Assembly: GCF_041714655.1 (NCBI RefSeq)
Contig: NZ_CP168219.1
Location: 2,542,001 to 2,606,000 of the forward strand
Reading direction: 5' to 3'
DNA: 64,000 nucleotides
Source: Pseudoroseicyclus_A sp041714655
GTDB taxonomy: Bacteria > Pseudomonadota > Alphaproteobacteria > Rhodobacterales > Rhodobacteraceae
The position numbers and the translations under genes were made by a program. The notes beneath the pieces were generated by a model. That model was not told the origin of the DNA. It worked only from the letters and a program-made list of their open reading frames with translations, and made no database searches. Every line of letters begins with the position of its first letter. The first letter of the stretch is position 1. Shown here in pieces: positions 1 through 8,261 of this stretch.

Positions 1-448
1 TGACATCGCGCAGCGAGATCTCCAGATCCTCCGCCGCGACGGCAATCGCCCCGTCGCCGGCGAGGGTCAGGATCACCCGGCCCGCACCGTCCTCCTCCGG
101 CTCCCAATGCATCGCGAGCAGAGACAGCACCGTGTCCTCCGCCCGGGGCGGCAGGCCCTGGCTCTGGACGGAGAGCACGTCGGAGATGACGATGACCGCC
201 TGCACGCGCTCGGGCGACCGGCCGCGCGCCTTCGCCTGCGGCAGATCCTCCCAGCGGAAGCGGTTCACCAGAAGCGCGAAGCGCCGCGACGCCCGGTCCC
301 AGCGCATCTCAGAGGCGGGAAACACGGCATCCTGGCAGAGGGAGGACAGCACCGCGAGGTCTTCGGCATCGCGCGCGAGGAGCCGCAGGGGCGCTTCGCC
401 GCCATCCTCGAACCGGGCATCGCCGCTCTGGTCTCGCCGTTCGTTCAT
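1..448 (-). CDS. DUF2948 family protein (3' end outside window)
   Basis: The reading frame starts at an ATG at 448 (MNERRDQSGDARFEDGGEAP) and stays open to the window edge, so the C-terminus is missing; 149 residues are visible. The sequence, with blocks such as LRLLARDAEDLAVLSSLCQD and RFALLVNRFRWED, resembles the DUF2948 family of small soluble alphaproteobacterial proteins of unknown function. From memory, this family is commonly encoded immediately downstream of murA, which is the arrangement here (141 nt gap). No catalytic motif is evident. The family call rests on recalled similarity and gene order. Confidence 0.75.
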   Translation of the reverse strand, partial: MNERRDQSGDARFEDGGEAPLRLLARDAEDLAVLSSLCQDAVFPASEMRWDRASRRFALLVNRFRWEDLPQAKARGRSPERVQAVIVISDVLSVQSQGLPPRAEDTVLSLLAMHWEPEEDGAGRVILTLAGDGAIAVAAEDLEISLRDV

Positions 449-589
449 GCCGTTCTCTGCCCTCTTCTGGCCGGGCCGCGCTCTTTGCCCATCCCTCGGG
501 GAGATGGCCCCCGCGGGCGCGGATCGCAAGAGCCGGCGCCCCGGGCCGGCCCGATCCCGCTCACCGCGGTCGAGAGAAACGCGGCAGGG

Positions 590-1854
<1,265 letters not shown>

Positions 1855-1855
<1 letters not shown>

Positions 1856-2028
1856 CAGGGATCCTCCTGCTCTGCTGCCTCCGGCCCGGGCGCGTCGGGG
1901 TCTGGCGCCCCTGATGCCTCGGCCGCTTCTGCCCTTGCGCGGGCCTGCGCCTTGCGGCGCGCGATATTGGCCTTGAGGGCCGCCTTGCGTCGCGCGTCGC
2001 GGGCGTCTTTGTCGGATCCCGCGCTCAT
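1855..2028 (-). CDS. small conserved-looking basic/acidic protein upstream of murA (57 aa)
   Basis: This short frame starts at an ATG at 2028 and ends in a TGA that overlaps the murA start. The product begins MSAGSDKDARDARRKAALKA; its first 35 residues are Ala/Arg/Lys-rich and probably helical, followed by a Pro/Asp/Glu-rich tail. No domain is recognised. The overlapping stop/start with murA and the codon use, which matches the neighbours, argue that it is translated, probably as part of the murA transcript. It could alternatively be only a leader ORF for murA. Confidence 0.6.
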
Positions 2029-2078
2029 GGATTGTCGATACTGCGGCGGGGCTCGCCCGTCCAGCGGAACGGCGCCCG

Positions 2079-3077
2079 TCAGCCGTTCATCGCCGCCTCG
2101 GCGCCGGCGAGGATCCGCTGGCCGGTGGCGGTCAGCCTTCCATGCTCGCGCACGGTGCCGAGCCCCTTGACGAAATTCTCCCGGTCCTGCGCCGCCGCCT
2201 TGCGGACGCGGTCGCGCTCATCGGCGGAAATGAGGTCGCTTTCGGCCAGGCGCTCCATCGTCCAGGCCATGCGGGCGGAGACGAAGGTGGCATGGTAGAT
2301 GCCATCCATCGGCCTGGGATCACGGCGAAGCGGCGAGGAGAAGAGCTCGTCATCGGGGTTGAGCACGAGCGGCTCGTCCCGGGTGAGTCCGAAGAGCAGC
2401 GCATGGCCCGTCTCATGCGCCAGCACCTCGACGACGGCGAGCGGCGTCGGATGGTGTTTGGGGTTGAGCAGGACCATCCCCCAGAACTGGAAATGCGAGG
2501 CCCCGTCGAACTCGATCTTCGAGTCGGGCGGCGACTGGGCGAGGACGATCTGGCTGAGGATGCCGCCGAGCTCGTCGTGAAGGTCGGGGACCGTCCGGGC
2601 CATGAGGTCCATCCCCTCGGAGAGAAGCGCCGCGAAGGGCGCCTCCGCTGCCGGGTCGATGGGAGCGAAGGTTTCGGCCTCCTCGCCCATGCGCGCATCG
2701 AGCACGCGGTCGAAGAGCGGATCGGCGCCCCGGCGGTCGATCGTGTAGCCGAGGGGCGCGCCGGGCGCGGCGGAGAGGGCCTCGGCGGCCTCCAGCGCCT
2801 CCTCCGGCCGGCCGCCGTAGATGGCGCTGACAAGCTGGTAGTAGAGCCCGAAGGCCACAGGCGCGAGCCGGGCGCCTTCGGTCAGGCGGGCACGGGCGGG
2901 CGAAAGCGCCTCCGCCACAGCCTCCCACCCCGGCGGGCCGGCGTCGATGGCGGCGGAAACATGATCGAGGCTGGCGGCCAGATCGTCATGGACGATCCGG
3001 TCGAGCCTGTGCCCACGAGCGCCGCTCGGCGCGAAGGCGCCAAGGAGCTCGTCATCGGCGCTTAGCGCCGTGTCCAT
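2079..3077 (-). CDS. putative alpha-ketoglutarate/HExxH-type peptide beta-hydroxylase (RiPP-modifying enzyme)
   Basis: The 332-residue product has a C-terminal HETGH motif (H221, E222, H225) followed about 30 residues later by the block SSPLRRDPRPMDGIYHATF, with a further His at 262 that could be the third metal ligand. From memory this pattern (HExxH, then SPLRxDPRP, then H) is that of the family once called HEXXH motif (mod_HExxH) and now aKG-HExxH peptide beta-hydroxylases, which act on ribosomal precursor peptides. The start chosen is ATG 3077, 17 nt after the stop of a small peptide gene; a longer frame to 3155 would overlap that peptide gene and is rejected. Three paralogous short peptides lie directly upstream on the same strand and are the obvious substrates. 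Confidence 0.72.
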   Translation of the reverse strand: MDTALSADDELLGAFAPSGARGHRLDRIVHDDLAASLDHVSAAIDAGPPGWEAVAEALSPARARLTEGARLAPVAFGLYYQLVSAIYGGRPEEALEAAEALSAAPGAPLGYTIDRRGADPLFDRVLDARMGEEAETFAPIDPAAEAPFAALLSEGMDLMARTVPDLHDELGGILSQIVLAQSPPDSKIEFDGASHFQFWGMVLLNPKHHPTPLAVVEVLAHETGHALLFGLTRDEPLVLNPDDELFSSPLRRDPRPMDGIYHATFVSARMAWTMERLAESDLISADERDRVRKAAAQDRENFVKGLGTVREHGRLTATGQRILAGAEAAMNG

Positions 3078-3093
3078 GCCGGGCAACCCGCTA

Positions 3094-3252
3094 TCAGCCC
3101 GTCGTGCCCTTGTCGCCCGCCTTGATGCCGGCCTTTGCGCCGAGCTGGCCGGCACGGCCGATGAGGGCGGAGGCTTCGGCGTCGGTCCCGGCGATGATGC
3201 GCAGGCCGAGAAGCGCCTGAGGGTCGAGAATGGGGCGCTCGATCTTGGTCAT
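3094..3252 (-). CDS. putative RiPP precursor peptide A (52 aa)
   Basis: This short ORF begins MTKIERPILDPQALLGLRI and ends in the Gly/Ala/Lys-rich tail AGIKAGDKGTTG. It is a close paralogue of the two peptides upstream: all share RPxLD, LLGLR, a middle segment of the form TxxExxxL and the terminal AG-x-KAGDKG block. An AAAGGA ribosome-binding site lies about 11 nt before the ATG. No Cys is present and Ser/Thr are few in the tail, so thioether chemistry is unlikely; Asp, Lys and Thr are the modifiable residues. The HExxH enzyme gene starts 17 nt downstream. The precursor role is an inference from size, paralogy, leader/core-like layout and the neighbouring enzyme. Confidence 0.7.
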   Translation of the reverse strand: MTKIERPILDPQALLGLRIIAGTDAEASALIGRAGQLGAKAGIKAGDKGTTG

Positions 3253-3291
3253 GACAATGGGAGTCCTTTTGGGAATGAGTGAACCGAAATG

Positions 3292-3329
3292 GCAGGGGCA
3301 GCCGCCACGGGAGCGGCCGCCACCCCTGC
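3292..3329. terminator. GC-rich hairpin between precursor peptide genes B and A
   Basis: A 7-bp perfect outer stem (GCAGGGG paired with CCCCTGC) encloses a further imperfect GC stem in the 96-nt gap between two peptide genes. There is no clear T-run, so it may be a partial terminator or mRNA-stabilising element that sets peptide versus enzyme levels rather than a full terminator. Confidence 0.35.
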
Positions 3330-3348
3330 TCAGCGCTTGGGATGGGGC

Positions 3349-3510
3349 TTAGATCGGGACGCCGCCCTTGTCGCCCGCCTTGGTACCGGCCTTCGCGCCA
3401 AGTTGGCCAGAGCGGCCGACGAGCTCCGCGGCCTCTTCATCGGTGGCCGCGACGATGCGCAGGCCGAGAAGCTGCTGGGGGTCGAGAATGGGGCGTTCCA
3501 TCTTGGTCAT
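3349..3510 (-). CDS. putative RiPP precursor peptide B (53 aa)
   Basis: This ORF begins MTKMERPILDPQQLLGLRIV and ends AGTKAGDKGGVPI. It is the second of three tandem paralogues and the one closest to peptide A, sharing more than half of its positions by eye. A good AGGAGA ribosome-binding site precedes the ATG. The N-terminal ~30 residues look like a helical leader and the last ~18, rich in Gly, Ala and Lys with one Asp, like a core. It is encoded 57 nt downstream of peptide C and upstream of peptide A and the HExxH enzyme, all on the same strand and presumably one transcript. Confidence 0.72.
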   Translation of the reverse strand: MTKMERPILDPQQLLGLRIVAATDEEAAELVGRSGQLGAKAGTKAGDKGGVPI

Positions 3511-3567
3511 GTGGTTCTCCTGGGGATGGGAGCGGCCGGGGATCGGCCGCCAATTCGGGTCGTTGCG

Positions 3568-3735
3568 TTAATCGACGGTTCCCTTGTCGCCGGCCTTTTC
3601 ACCGGCGCGGGGGCCGAGGCCGGCCCCGCTTTCAAGCTGTTGGGCCAGGGCGGCGCGTTCCGTTTCGGTGCCGGCAAGGGCCCGCAGGCCGAGCAGGCGG
3701 CGGGAATCGAGGGCAGGGCGATCGATATGTGTCAA
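3568..3735 (-). CDS. putative RiPP precursor peptide C, TTG start (55 aa)
   Basis: This is the first and most divergent of the three paralogous peptides. The family-equivalent start is a TTG at 3735 (product begins M-THIDRPALDSRRLLGLRA), preceded by a strong AAAGGAG site with about 7 nt spacing; no ATG lies at the equivalent position. The tail AGEKAGDKGTVD keeps the KAGDKG block of the other two. A longer in-frame extension to 3876 exists but lies upstream of the clear ribosome-binding site and of the family-conserved region, so it is rejected. Confidence 0.65.
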   Translation of the reverse strand: MTHIDRPALDSRRLLGLRALAGTETERAALAQQLESGAGLGPRAGEKAGDKGTVD

Positions 3736-3888
3736 CTCGGGCTCCTTTAGGCGGCGCGCCAGAAGCGCGGACGCCAGGTTAATTCTCGTCTGCGCCAGAA
3801 TAGGCGGCGCCGAATATCTCAATTCTCGACCTGCCCATGAAAATAACGATTGCCAGAAACGGTCAGGTGAGCACATCTTCTGGTTAAC
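3736..3888. promoter_or_regulatory. divergent intergenic region between peptide operon and ATP-grasp gene
   Basis: This 153-nt gap is AT-richer than its surroundings and separates the leftward peptide/hydroxylase operon from the rightward ATP-grasp gene, so promoters for both should lie here. It contains several short direct repeats: TAGGCGGCGC at 3748 and 3801, GCGCCAGAA at 3756 and 3792, and AATTCTCG at 3781 and 3821. These could be regulator-binding sites; no confident -35/-10 pair was assigned. Confidence 0.4.
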
Positions 3889-4893
3889 ATGTTTTCACGC
3901 CAATTATTTTCGGTCAAGCGCCTCAAACGGTCCACCCCCGTTCTGCGGATGGTGACGACCGCAGACCACACCTATACGAGCGCAACACTTGAGCGGCAGA
4001 TCGCCGATGCCGGCGCCCGGCTCGAGGTCGTCTCGTGGGAATCGCTCCTCGGCCGCCGCTCCTTGCCGGGCGGGACATGGCTGTTCACGGATTTCGACCG
4101 CCTCGCGCCGGCAGAGCTGCATGCCGCCGGCATGATCGCCGGCAAGCTGAAGGGCGCCCGGGTGCGCGTCGTCAACGATCCGCGCCGCTATCTCCGCCGC
4201 GAGCAGCTCATCAACCGGCTCTGGCGCGAAGGGCTCAATTCCTACCGGGCCTGGCGGCCCGCCGATGGCGAATGGCCCGACCGCTTCCCGGTGTTCCTGC
4301 GCCCGGCCTCCGGCCATGTCGCGCCGAATCGCAAGCTTCTGGAATCGGAGGAGGAGGCCCGCGACTGGCTCAAGGAACGGCTCCGCCGCGGCGACACGCT
4401 CAGCGATCTCGTCTTCATCGAATACCGCGGCGAGCCCGTGGGCGACCCGCCGTATTTCTCCCGCTACAGCGCCTTCCGGGTCGGCTCCGCGATCCTGCGC
4501 GCCAATACCGTCAACCAGGACCATTGGGTGGTGAAGGGCGGCCAGCGGGGCCTCGCTTCGGCTGAAGACTACAAGGAAGAGCGCCGCGAGATGGACGCCT
4601 ACCCCCATGAGGCCGCCGTGCGCCATGTCTTCGATGTGGCGGGGATGGAGTTCGGCCGCCTCGACTTCGGCGTCACCGAAGGGCGGGTGGAGACCTGGGA
4701 GATCAACACCAACCCCGACATGACGCTCGCCCCCAGCCATCCCGACCCGGTGCGGGAGGAGGTGATGCATCTGCTGCGCAGCCGCCTCGCCGGGGCCCTC
4801 GCGGCGCTGGCGAGCCCGGCAGCGGGGCGGGTCGATATCTCGGAAGCCTACCGCCGCTCCAAGGCGCTTCGCGGCCGCGTCTTCCGCAGCTGA
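3889..4893 (+). CDS. ATP-grasp domain protein divergent from the peptide cluster
   Basis: This 334-residue protein has the C-terminal ATP-grasp metal/nucleotide signature: FGRLDFGV with D259, then WEINTNPD with E271 and N273. The central block FIEYRGEPVGDPPYFSRYS and the lysine-containing DHWVVKGGQRG fit the ATP-grasp central domain. Its size is close to that of RimK-like and graspetide-type peptide ligases. Such enzymes join a carboxylate to an amine or hydroxyl through an acyl-phosphate. The adjacent precursor peptides, whose tails contain both Lys and Asp/Glu, are plausible substrates, but that link is inference from position only. ATG 3889 has no obvious Shine-Dalgarno; ATG 3949 is an alternative start. 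Confidence 0.65.
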   Translation: MFSRQLFSVKRLKRSTPVLRMVTTADHTYTSATLERQIADAGARLEVVSWESLLGRRSLPGGTWLFTDFDRLAPAELHAAGMIAGKLKGARVRVVNDPRRYLRREQLINRLWREGLNSYRAWRPADGEWPDRFPVFLRPASGHVAPNRKLLESEEEARDWLKERLRRGDTLSDLVFIEYRGEPVGDPPYFSRYSAFRVGSAILRANTVNQDHWVVKGGQRGLASAEDYKEERREMDAYPHEAAVRHVFDVAGMEFGRLDFGVTEGRVETWEINTNPDMTLAPSHPDPVREEVMHLLRSRLAGALAALASPAAGRVDISEAYRRSKALRGRVFRS

Positions 4894-4944
4894 AAATCGG
4901 GCTTGCGCGGGCGGGTGCGGTTGCTAAAAGGGCGCCCACCCGGC

Positions 4945-5019
<75 letters not shown>

Positions 5020-5113
5020 TTTATGTCCCTGATATCTCTGGCCCCCCTTGCAAATAAGGGGTTTACGCGCGCGATGCACTGCATGACGCACGGCGCCGAC
5101 AACATTGCGCGGG

Positions 5114-5557
5114 TTAACCCGTGCTCATTGCTGCGATGCCAAGGAGAAAGGGCTCAGCTTGCGAAAGCCCGCCTTCGTCGGCGCGATCCTTGCTGATGGT
5201 TGCAGTCTCGCAATTCGGAAGACCGTCCATGACGACAGGCACAAGCACCACAATGCTCGCAGCCACCAAGCACATCGCAACGGCATAGAGAGCCCAGCTA
5301 AGAACCTGAGAGATCCTGAGAGCCCGCTCGCTTGTCCCAACAATCTCAAGAACTGTCGCAGAGAAATGAAAAACCCCGATCAAATAGACGATGAATGCAG
5401 CAATGATCGCGAGGAGCCCGCTGTAGGTACTGAAGGCCGTAGGCGCGCAGCTCAGCGAGCGAATTGCCGCGGTGCCGATTAAGCCAGAAATGGCGGCTAA
5501 CGCCGCGAGCTTGAGGATCGCATCGACAAGTTCTCGAATGTTCGAGTTTCTAGACAT
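5114..5557 (-). CDS. small membrane protein in remnant island (147 aa)
   Basis: The product has about four hydrophobic segments: LAALAAISGLIGTAAI near residues 18-33, SGLLAIIAAFIVYLIGVFHF near 46-66, VLSWALYAVAMCLVAASIVV near 83-103 and a possible short continuation to VLVPVVM. No family is recognised. It is the only gene between the tRNA-Thr 3' end and its duplicate, is on the opposite strand to the tRNA, has no visible Shine-Dalgarno, and is noticeably less GC-rich than its neighbours. This fits cargo left behind by a decayed integrated element. Confidence 0.55.
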   Translation of the reverse strand: MSRNSNIRELVDAILKLAALAAISGLIGTAAIRSLSCAPTAFSTYSGLLAIIAAFIVYLIGVFHFSATVLEIVGTSERALRISQVLSWALYAVAMCLVAASIVVLVPVVMDGLPNCETATISKDRADEGGLSQAEPFLLGIAAMSTG

Positions 5558-5614
5558 CGTTGGCTAAAACTTTGCCTTTCCCTAGAACATACGCAAGTGC
5601 TCACGACGCTGACC

Positions 5615-5640
5615 AGAGTCCAAATCTCTCCAGCAGCACC
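5615..5640 (+). repeat. attR-like duplicate of tRNA-Thr 3' end
   Basis: A second copy of the tRNA-Thr T-arm/acceptor 3' segment, differing from the tRNA copy at two positions. No tRNA 5' half precedes it. Together with 4993-5018 it bounds a remnant island of about 0.6 kb that carries no integrase. Confidence 0.75.
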
Positions 5641-5758
5641 GGGGGTTGGCGCCAACAATGGGCGCGCCCCGCCCGTCCCGCCCAAGAATCGACAATTTTA
5701 GCGGTATCTTCGCCGGCGCGGTGGCCGCGTGGCCCCGAGGCGGGAGGCGTCAGCCGGG

Positions 5759-7189
5759 ATGCTCTTCACTGATCTGACGTTCTGGGCCTTCTTCGCGGTG
5801 GTCGGCGCGCTCTATGTCGCCCTGCCCCACCGGGCGCAGAACCGCATGCTGCTCATCGCCAGCTACGTCTTTTACGGCGCATGGGACTGGCGGTTCCTCG
5901 GGCTCATTCTCTTCAGCACGCTCGTCGACTATCTCGTCGGCCTCCGGCTCGGGGCGGAGGAGCGGCCGGCCCATCGCAAGCGGCTCCTCGGCGTGTCGCT
6001 CGCCTGCAACCTCGGGCTGCTCGCCGTCTTCAAGTATCTGGGATTCTTCGCCGAAAGCTTCGAGGCGCTGGCGGGGCTCTTCGGCTATGCCCCCGGCTGG
6101 GTGACCTTGCAGATCGTTCTGCCCGTCGGCATCTCGTTTTATACCTTCCAGACGCTCAGCTACACGATCGACGTCTACCGGCGCGACCTGCGGCCGACGC
6201 GCGACTTTCTCGACTTCGCGCTTTTCGTCGCCTTCTTCCCCCAGCTGGTCGCCGGTCCGATCGAGCGGGCGCGCACCCTGCTGCCGAATATCGAGCTGCC
6301 CCGCCAGCTCAGCTGGGAGGCGCTGCGGCGCGGCACCGTCCTTTGCCTTCTGGGGCTCATCAAGAAGGTGGTGATCGCCGACGGCATCGCGCCCTCCGTC
6401 GATGCCATCTATGCCAGCCCCGATCCCGCGCGGATCGACATCCTTTTCGCCACCTGGCTTTTCGCCATCCAGATCTATTGCGATTTCTCCGGCTATACCG
6501 ACATTGCCCGCGGCGTCGCCAAGATTCTCGGTTTCGAGCTGATGCGGAACTTCGCCCAGCCCTATTTCGCCGCCGACCCGCAGGAATTCTGGCGGCGCTG
6601 GCACATCTCGCTGTCGTCGTGGCTGCGCGATTACCTCTACATTCCGCTCGGCGGCAGCCGGGGCGGCCGCTGGCGGACCTATCGCAACCTGATGCTGACC
6701 ATGCTTCTCGGCGGGCTCTGGCACGGGGCGGCGTGGAATTTCGTGCTCTGGGGCGCCTGGCAGGGAGGGCTTCTGGCCGTGCACCGGGCCTTTGCCGGCC
6801 GGCACGGCCGCGTCGGCGAGGGCGAGCGGCGCGGCGCGCTGGCATGGGGTTGGCGGCTCGTGAAGATCGCCGCCTTCTTCCAGCTCGTGGCCTATGGCTG
6901 GCTCCTCTTCCGCGCCGGCTCCTTCGCGCAGATCGCCGAGTTCACCGGAAGGCTCGCGGGCGCCATTCCGGCGCCCGGCCCCGGCGCCATGCCGGCCCCG
7001 CCGCTGGCGGTGCTGCTCGGGATGGGGTTCCTCCTTCTCTGGGACGGCTGGATCGAGCTCTCGGGCGATATGCGCTTCTACGCCCGCTGGCCGGTGTGGC
7101 TCCGGGCAGCGCTTTACGCCGGCATGGTCTATCTCTTCGCCTTCGGGGCGACGACGGCGACCTCGGCCTTCATCTACTTCCAGTTCTGA
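5759..7189 (+). CDS. MBOAT family O-acyltransferase (AlgI-like)
   Basis: This polytopic inner-membrane protein of 476 residues begins MLFTDLTFWAFFAVVGALYV. It carries the membrane-bound O-acyltransferase hallmarks: SYTIDVYRRDLRP, FVAFFPQLVAGPIERA, IYCDFSGYTDIARG, EFWRRWHISLSSWLRDYLYI and GGLWHGAAWNFVLWG with the catalytic His near residue 322. AlgI/PatA-type proteins pass acetyl groups across the membrane for O-acetylation of exopolysaccharide or other glycans. The start at 5759 is preceded by GGGAGG; the longer frame from 5729 lacks support. The next gene, 10 nt downstream, looks like its periplasmic SGNH/AlgX partner. The glycan substrate is unknown. Confidence 0.93.
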   Translation: MLFTDLTFWAFFAVVGALYVALPHRAQNRMLLIASYVFYGAWDWRFLGLILFSTLVDYLVGLRLGAEERPAHRKRLLGVSLACNLGLLAVFKYLGFFAESFEALAGLFGYAPGWVTLQIVLPVGISFYTFQTLSYTIDVYRRDLRPTRDFLDFALFVAFFPQLVAGPIERARTLLPNIELPRQLSWEALRRGTVLCLLGLIKKVVIADGIAPSVDAIYASPDPARIDILFATWLFAIQIYCDFSGYTDIARGVAKILGFELMRNFAQPYFAADPQEFWRRWHISLSSWLRDYLYIPLGGSRGGRWRTYRNLMLTMLLGGLWHGAAWNFVLWGAWQGGLLAVHRAFAGRHGRVGEGERRGALAWGWRLVKIAAFFQLVAYGWLLFRAGSFAQIAEFTGRLAGAIPAPGPGAMPAPPLAVLLGMGFLLLWDGWIELSGDMRFYARWPVWLRAALYAGMVYLFAFGATTATSAFIYFQF

Positions 7190-7199
7190 GGAGGGCGCG

Positions 7200-8261
7200 A
7201 TGCGGCAGACCTTGCGGACCTTCCTTCTCACCCTCGCGGCGCTCGCGCTGATCGATCTCGCCGCCGCCGGCGCTCTCGGCTGGGCGGCGGGGGCCGGGCG
7301 GCTCGGCGGGCTCGTCGCCTATTTCGACTACGGCCGCTCGGTGCCGGGCAAGCTCGCCGCCTGGGACGAGGCGCCGGATGCCCCCGGCAACCTCGCCGAT
7401 ATCGCCTGGCGGCCGGCGCAGCTCGCCGCCTCGGCGGAGGGGTTCGCGGCCGAAGACCCCGGCGCCGGGCCGGTCCTGCGCGCCTACGGGATGTCCTTCA
7501 CCTCCAACATCCTGGCGGAGGCGGAGGCGCTGGACCCCGCGCTTTCCGTCGACCGCCATGACGGGCCGAGCGCGCCGCCCAACTTCACCTTCGCGCAATT
7601 CCTGGACGACCGGCCGAACCGGCGCGCGGGGGATGTCGTGGTGCTCGGCATCCTGTCGTCCTCCCTCCCCGCGATGGCGGCGCTCTCGAACCAGACCTGG
7701 GCCTTCGAGCAGCCGGCGCCCTTCACCTATCCGGTCTTCCTGCCGGAGGGGGATGGCCTCGCCCGGATCGAGCCCGTGATCGAGACGGCGGACGAGGCGC
7801 GCGACCCTGCCCTCGCCGGCGCCTGGCGCGCGCAGCTCCGCGAGGTCGACGCCTTCCACGCCCCGGTGACCTTCGGGGCCACCTGGGCCGATGCCTCCCC
7901 CTTCCTGCGGCTCGTCCGCCGCTCACTCGCCAAACGACATATCGCGCGGGTGGAGCGGCGGATCGAGGCGGGCGAGCTCTATCCCGTCGCCGAGGTGCTG
8001 CCCCGGATGATCGCGGCGTTCGCCGCGATGGCGCGCGAGGACGGGCAGGTGCCGGTGGTCCTGCTGATCCAGGGGCGGGACGGGAGCGATCTCGACCTCC
8101 TCGCCCTCACGGCGCCGGTGTTGGAGCGGGAGGGCATCCCCTATCTCGCGACGGCCGAGATCGCCTCCCCCTCCGACCCCGCCAATTTCGCCGCCGACAG
8201 CCATTACCGCCCGGAGGTCGACCGGCGCTTCGCCGAGGCCCTCCTCAGGCTGCTGCCCTAG
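7200..8261 (+). CDS. AlgX/SGNH-like periplasmic partner of the MBOAT protein
   Basis: This 353-residue protein has an N-terminal signal/membrane anchor (TFLLTLAALALIDLAAAGAL) and a large extracytoplasmic domain. GDVVVLGILSSSLPAM and the C-terminal segment NFAADSHYRPEVDRRFAEAL, with a D-x-H pair near the end, fit an SGNH-hydrolase-like acetyltransferase domain of the kind encoded next to MBOAT genes. It starts 10 nt after the MBOAT stop behind a GAGGAGG site, so the two form an operon for transmembrane O-acetylation. Its 3' end overlaps the convergent TRAP permease gene by 17 nt. The functional call rests mainly on neighbour and topology; the GDSL block is not clear. Confidence 0.6.
   Translation: MRQTLRTFLLTLAALALIDLAAAGALGWAAGAGRLGGLVAYFDYGRSVPGKLAAWDEAPDAPGNLADIAWRPAQLAASAEGFAAEDPGAGPVLRAYGMSFTSNILAEAEALDPALSVDRHDGPSAPPNFTFAQFLDDRPNRRAGDVVVLGILSSSLPAMAALSNQTWAFEQPAPFTYPVFLPEGDGLARIEPVIETADEARDPALAGAWRAQLREVDAFHAPVTFGATWADASPFLRLVRRSLAKRHIARVERRIEAGELYPVAEVLPRMIAAFAAMAREDGQVPVVLLIQGRDGSDLDLLALTAPVLEREGIPYLATAEIASPSDPANFAADSHYRPEVDRRFAEALLRLLP

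Noticed and set aside
3078..3155. N-terminal extension of the HExxH enzyme to a start at 3155
   Set aside because: It would overlap most of the C-terminal half of precursor peptide A in another frame, and the extension is Arg/Ala/Pro low-complexity; ATG 3077 gives a normal N-terminus.
5750..7231. Long leftward open frame opposite the MBOAT gene
   Set aside because: Antisense translation is Glu/Arg/Pro low-complexity; the plus-strand MBOAT motifs are unambiguous.
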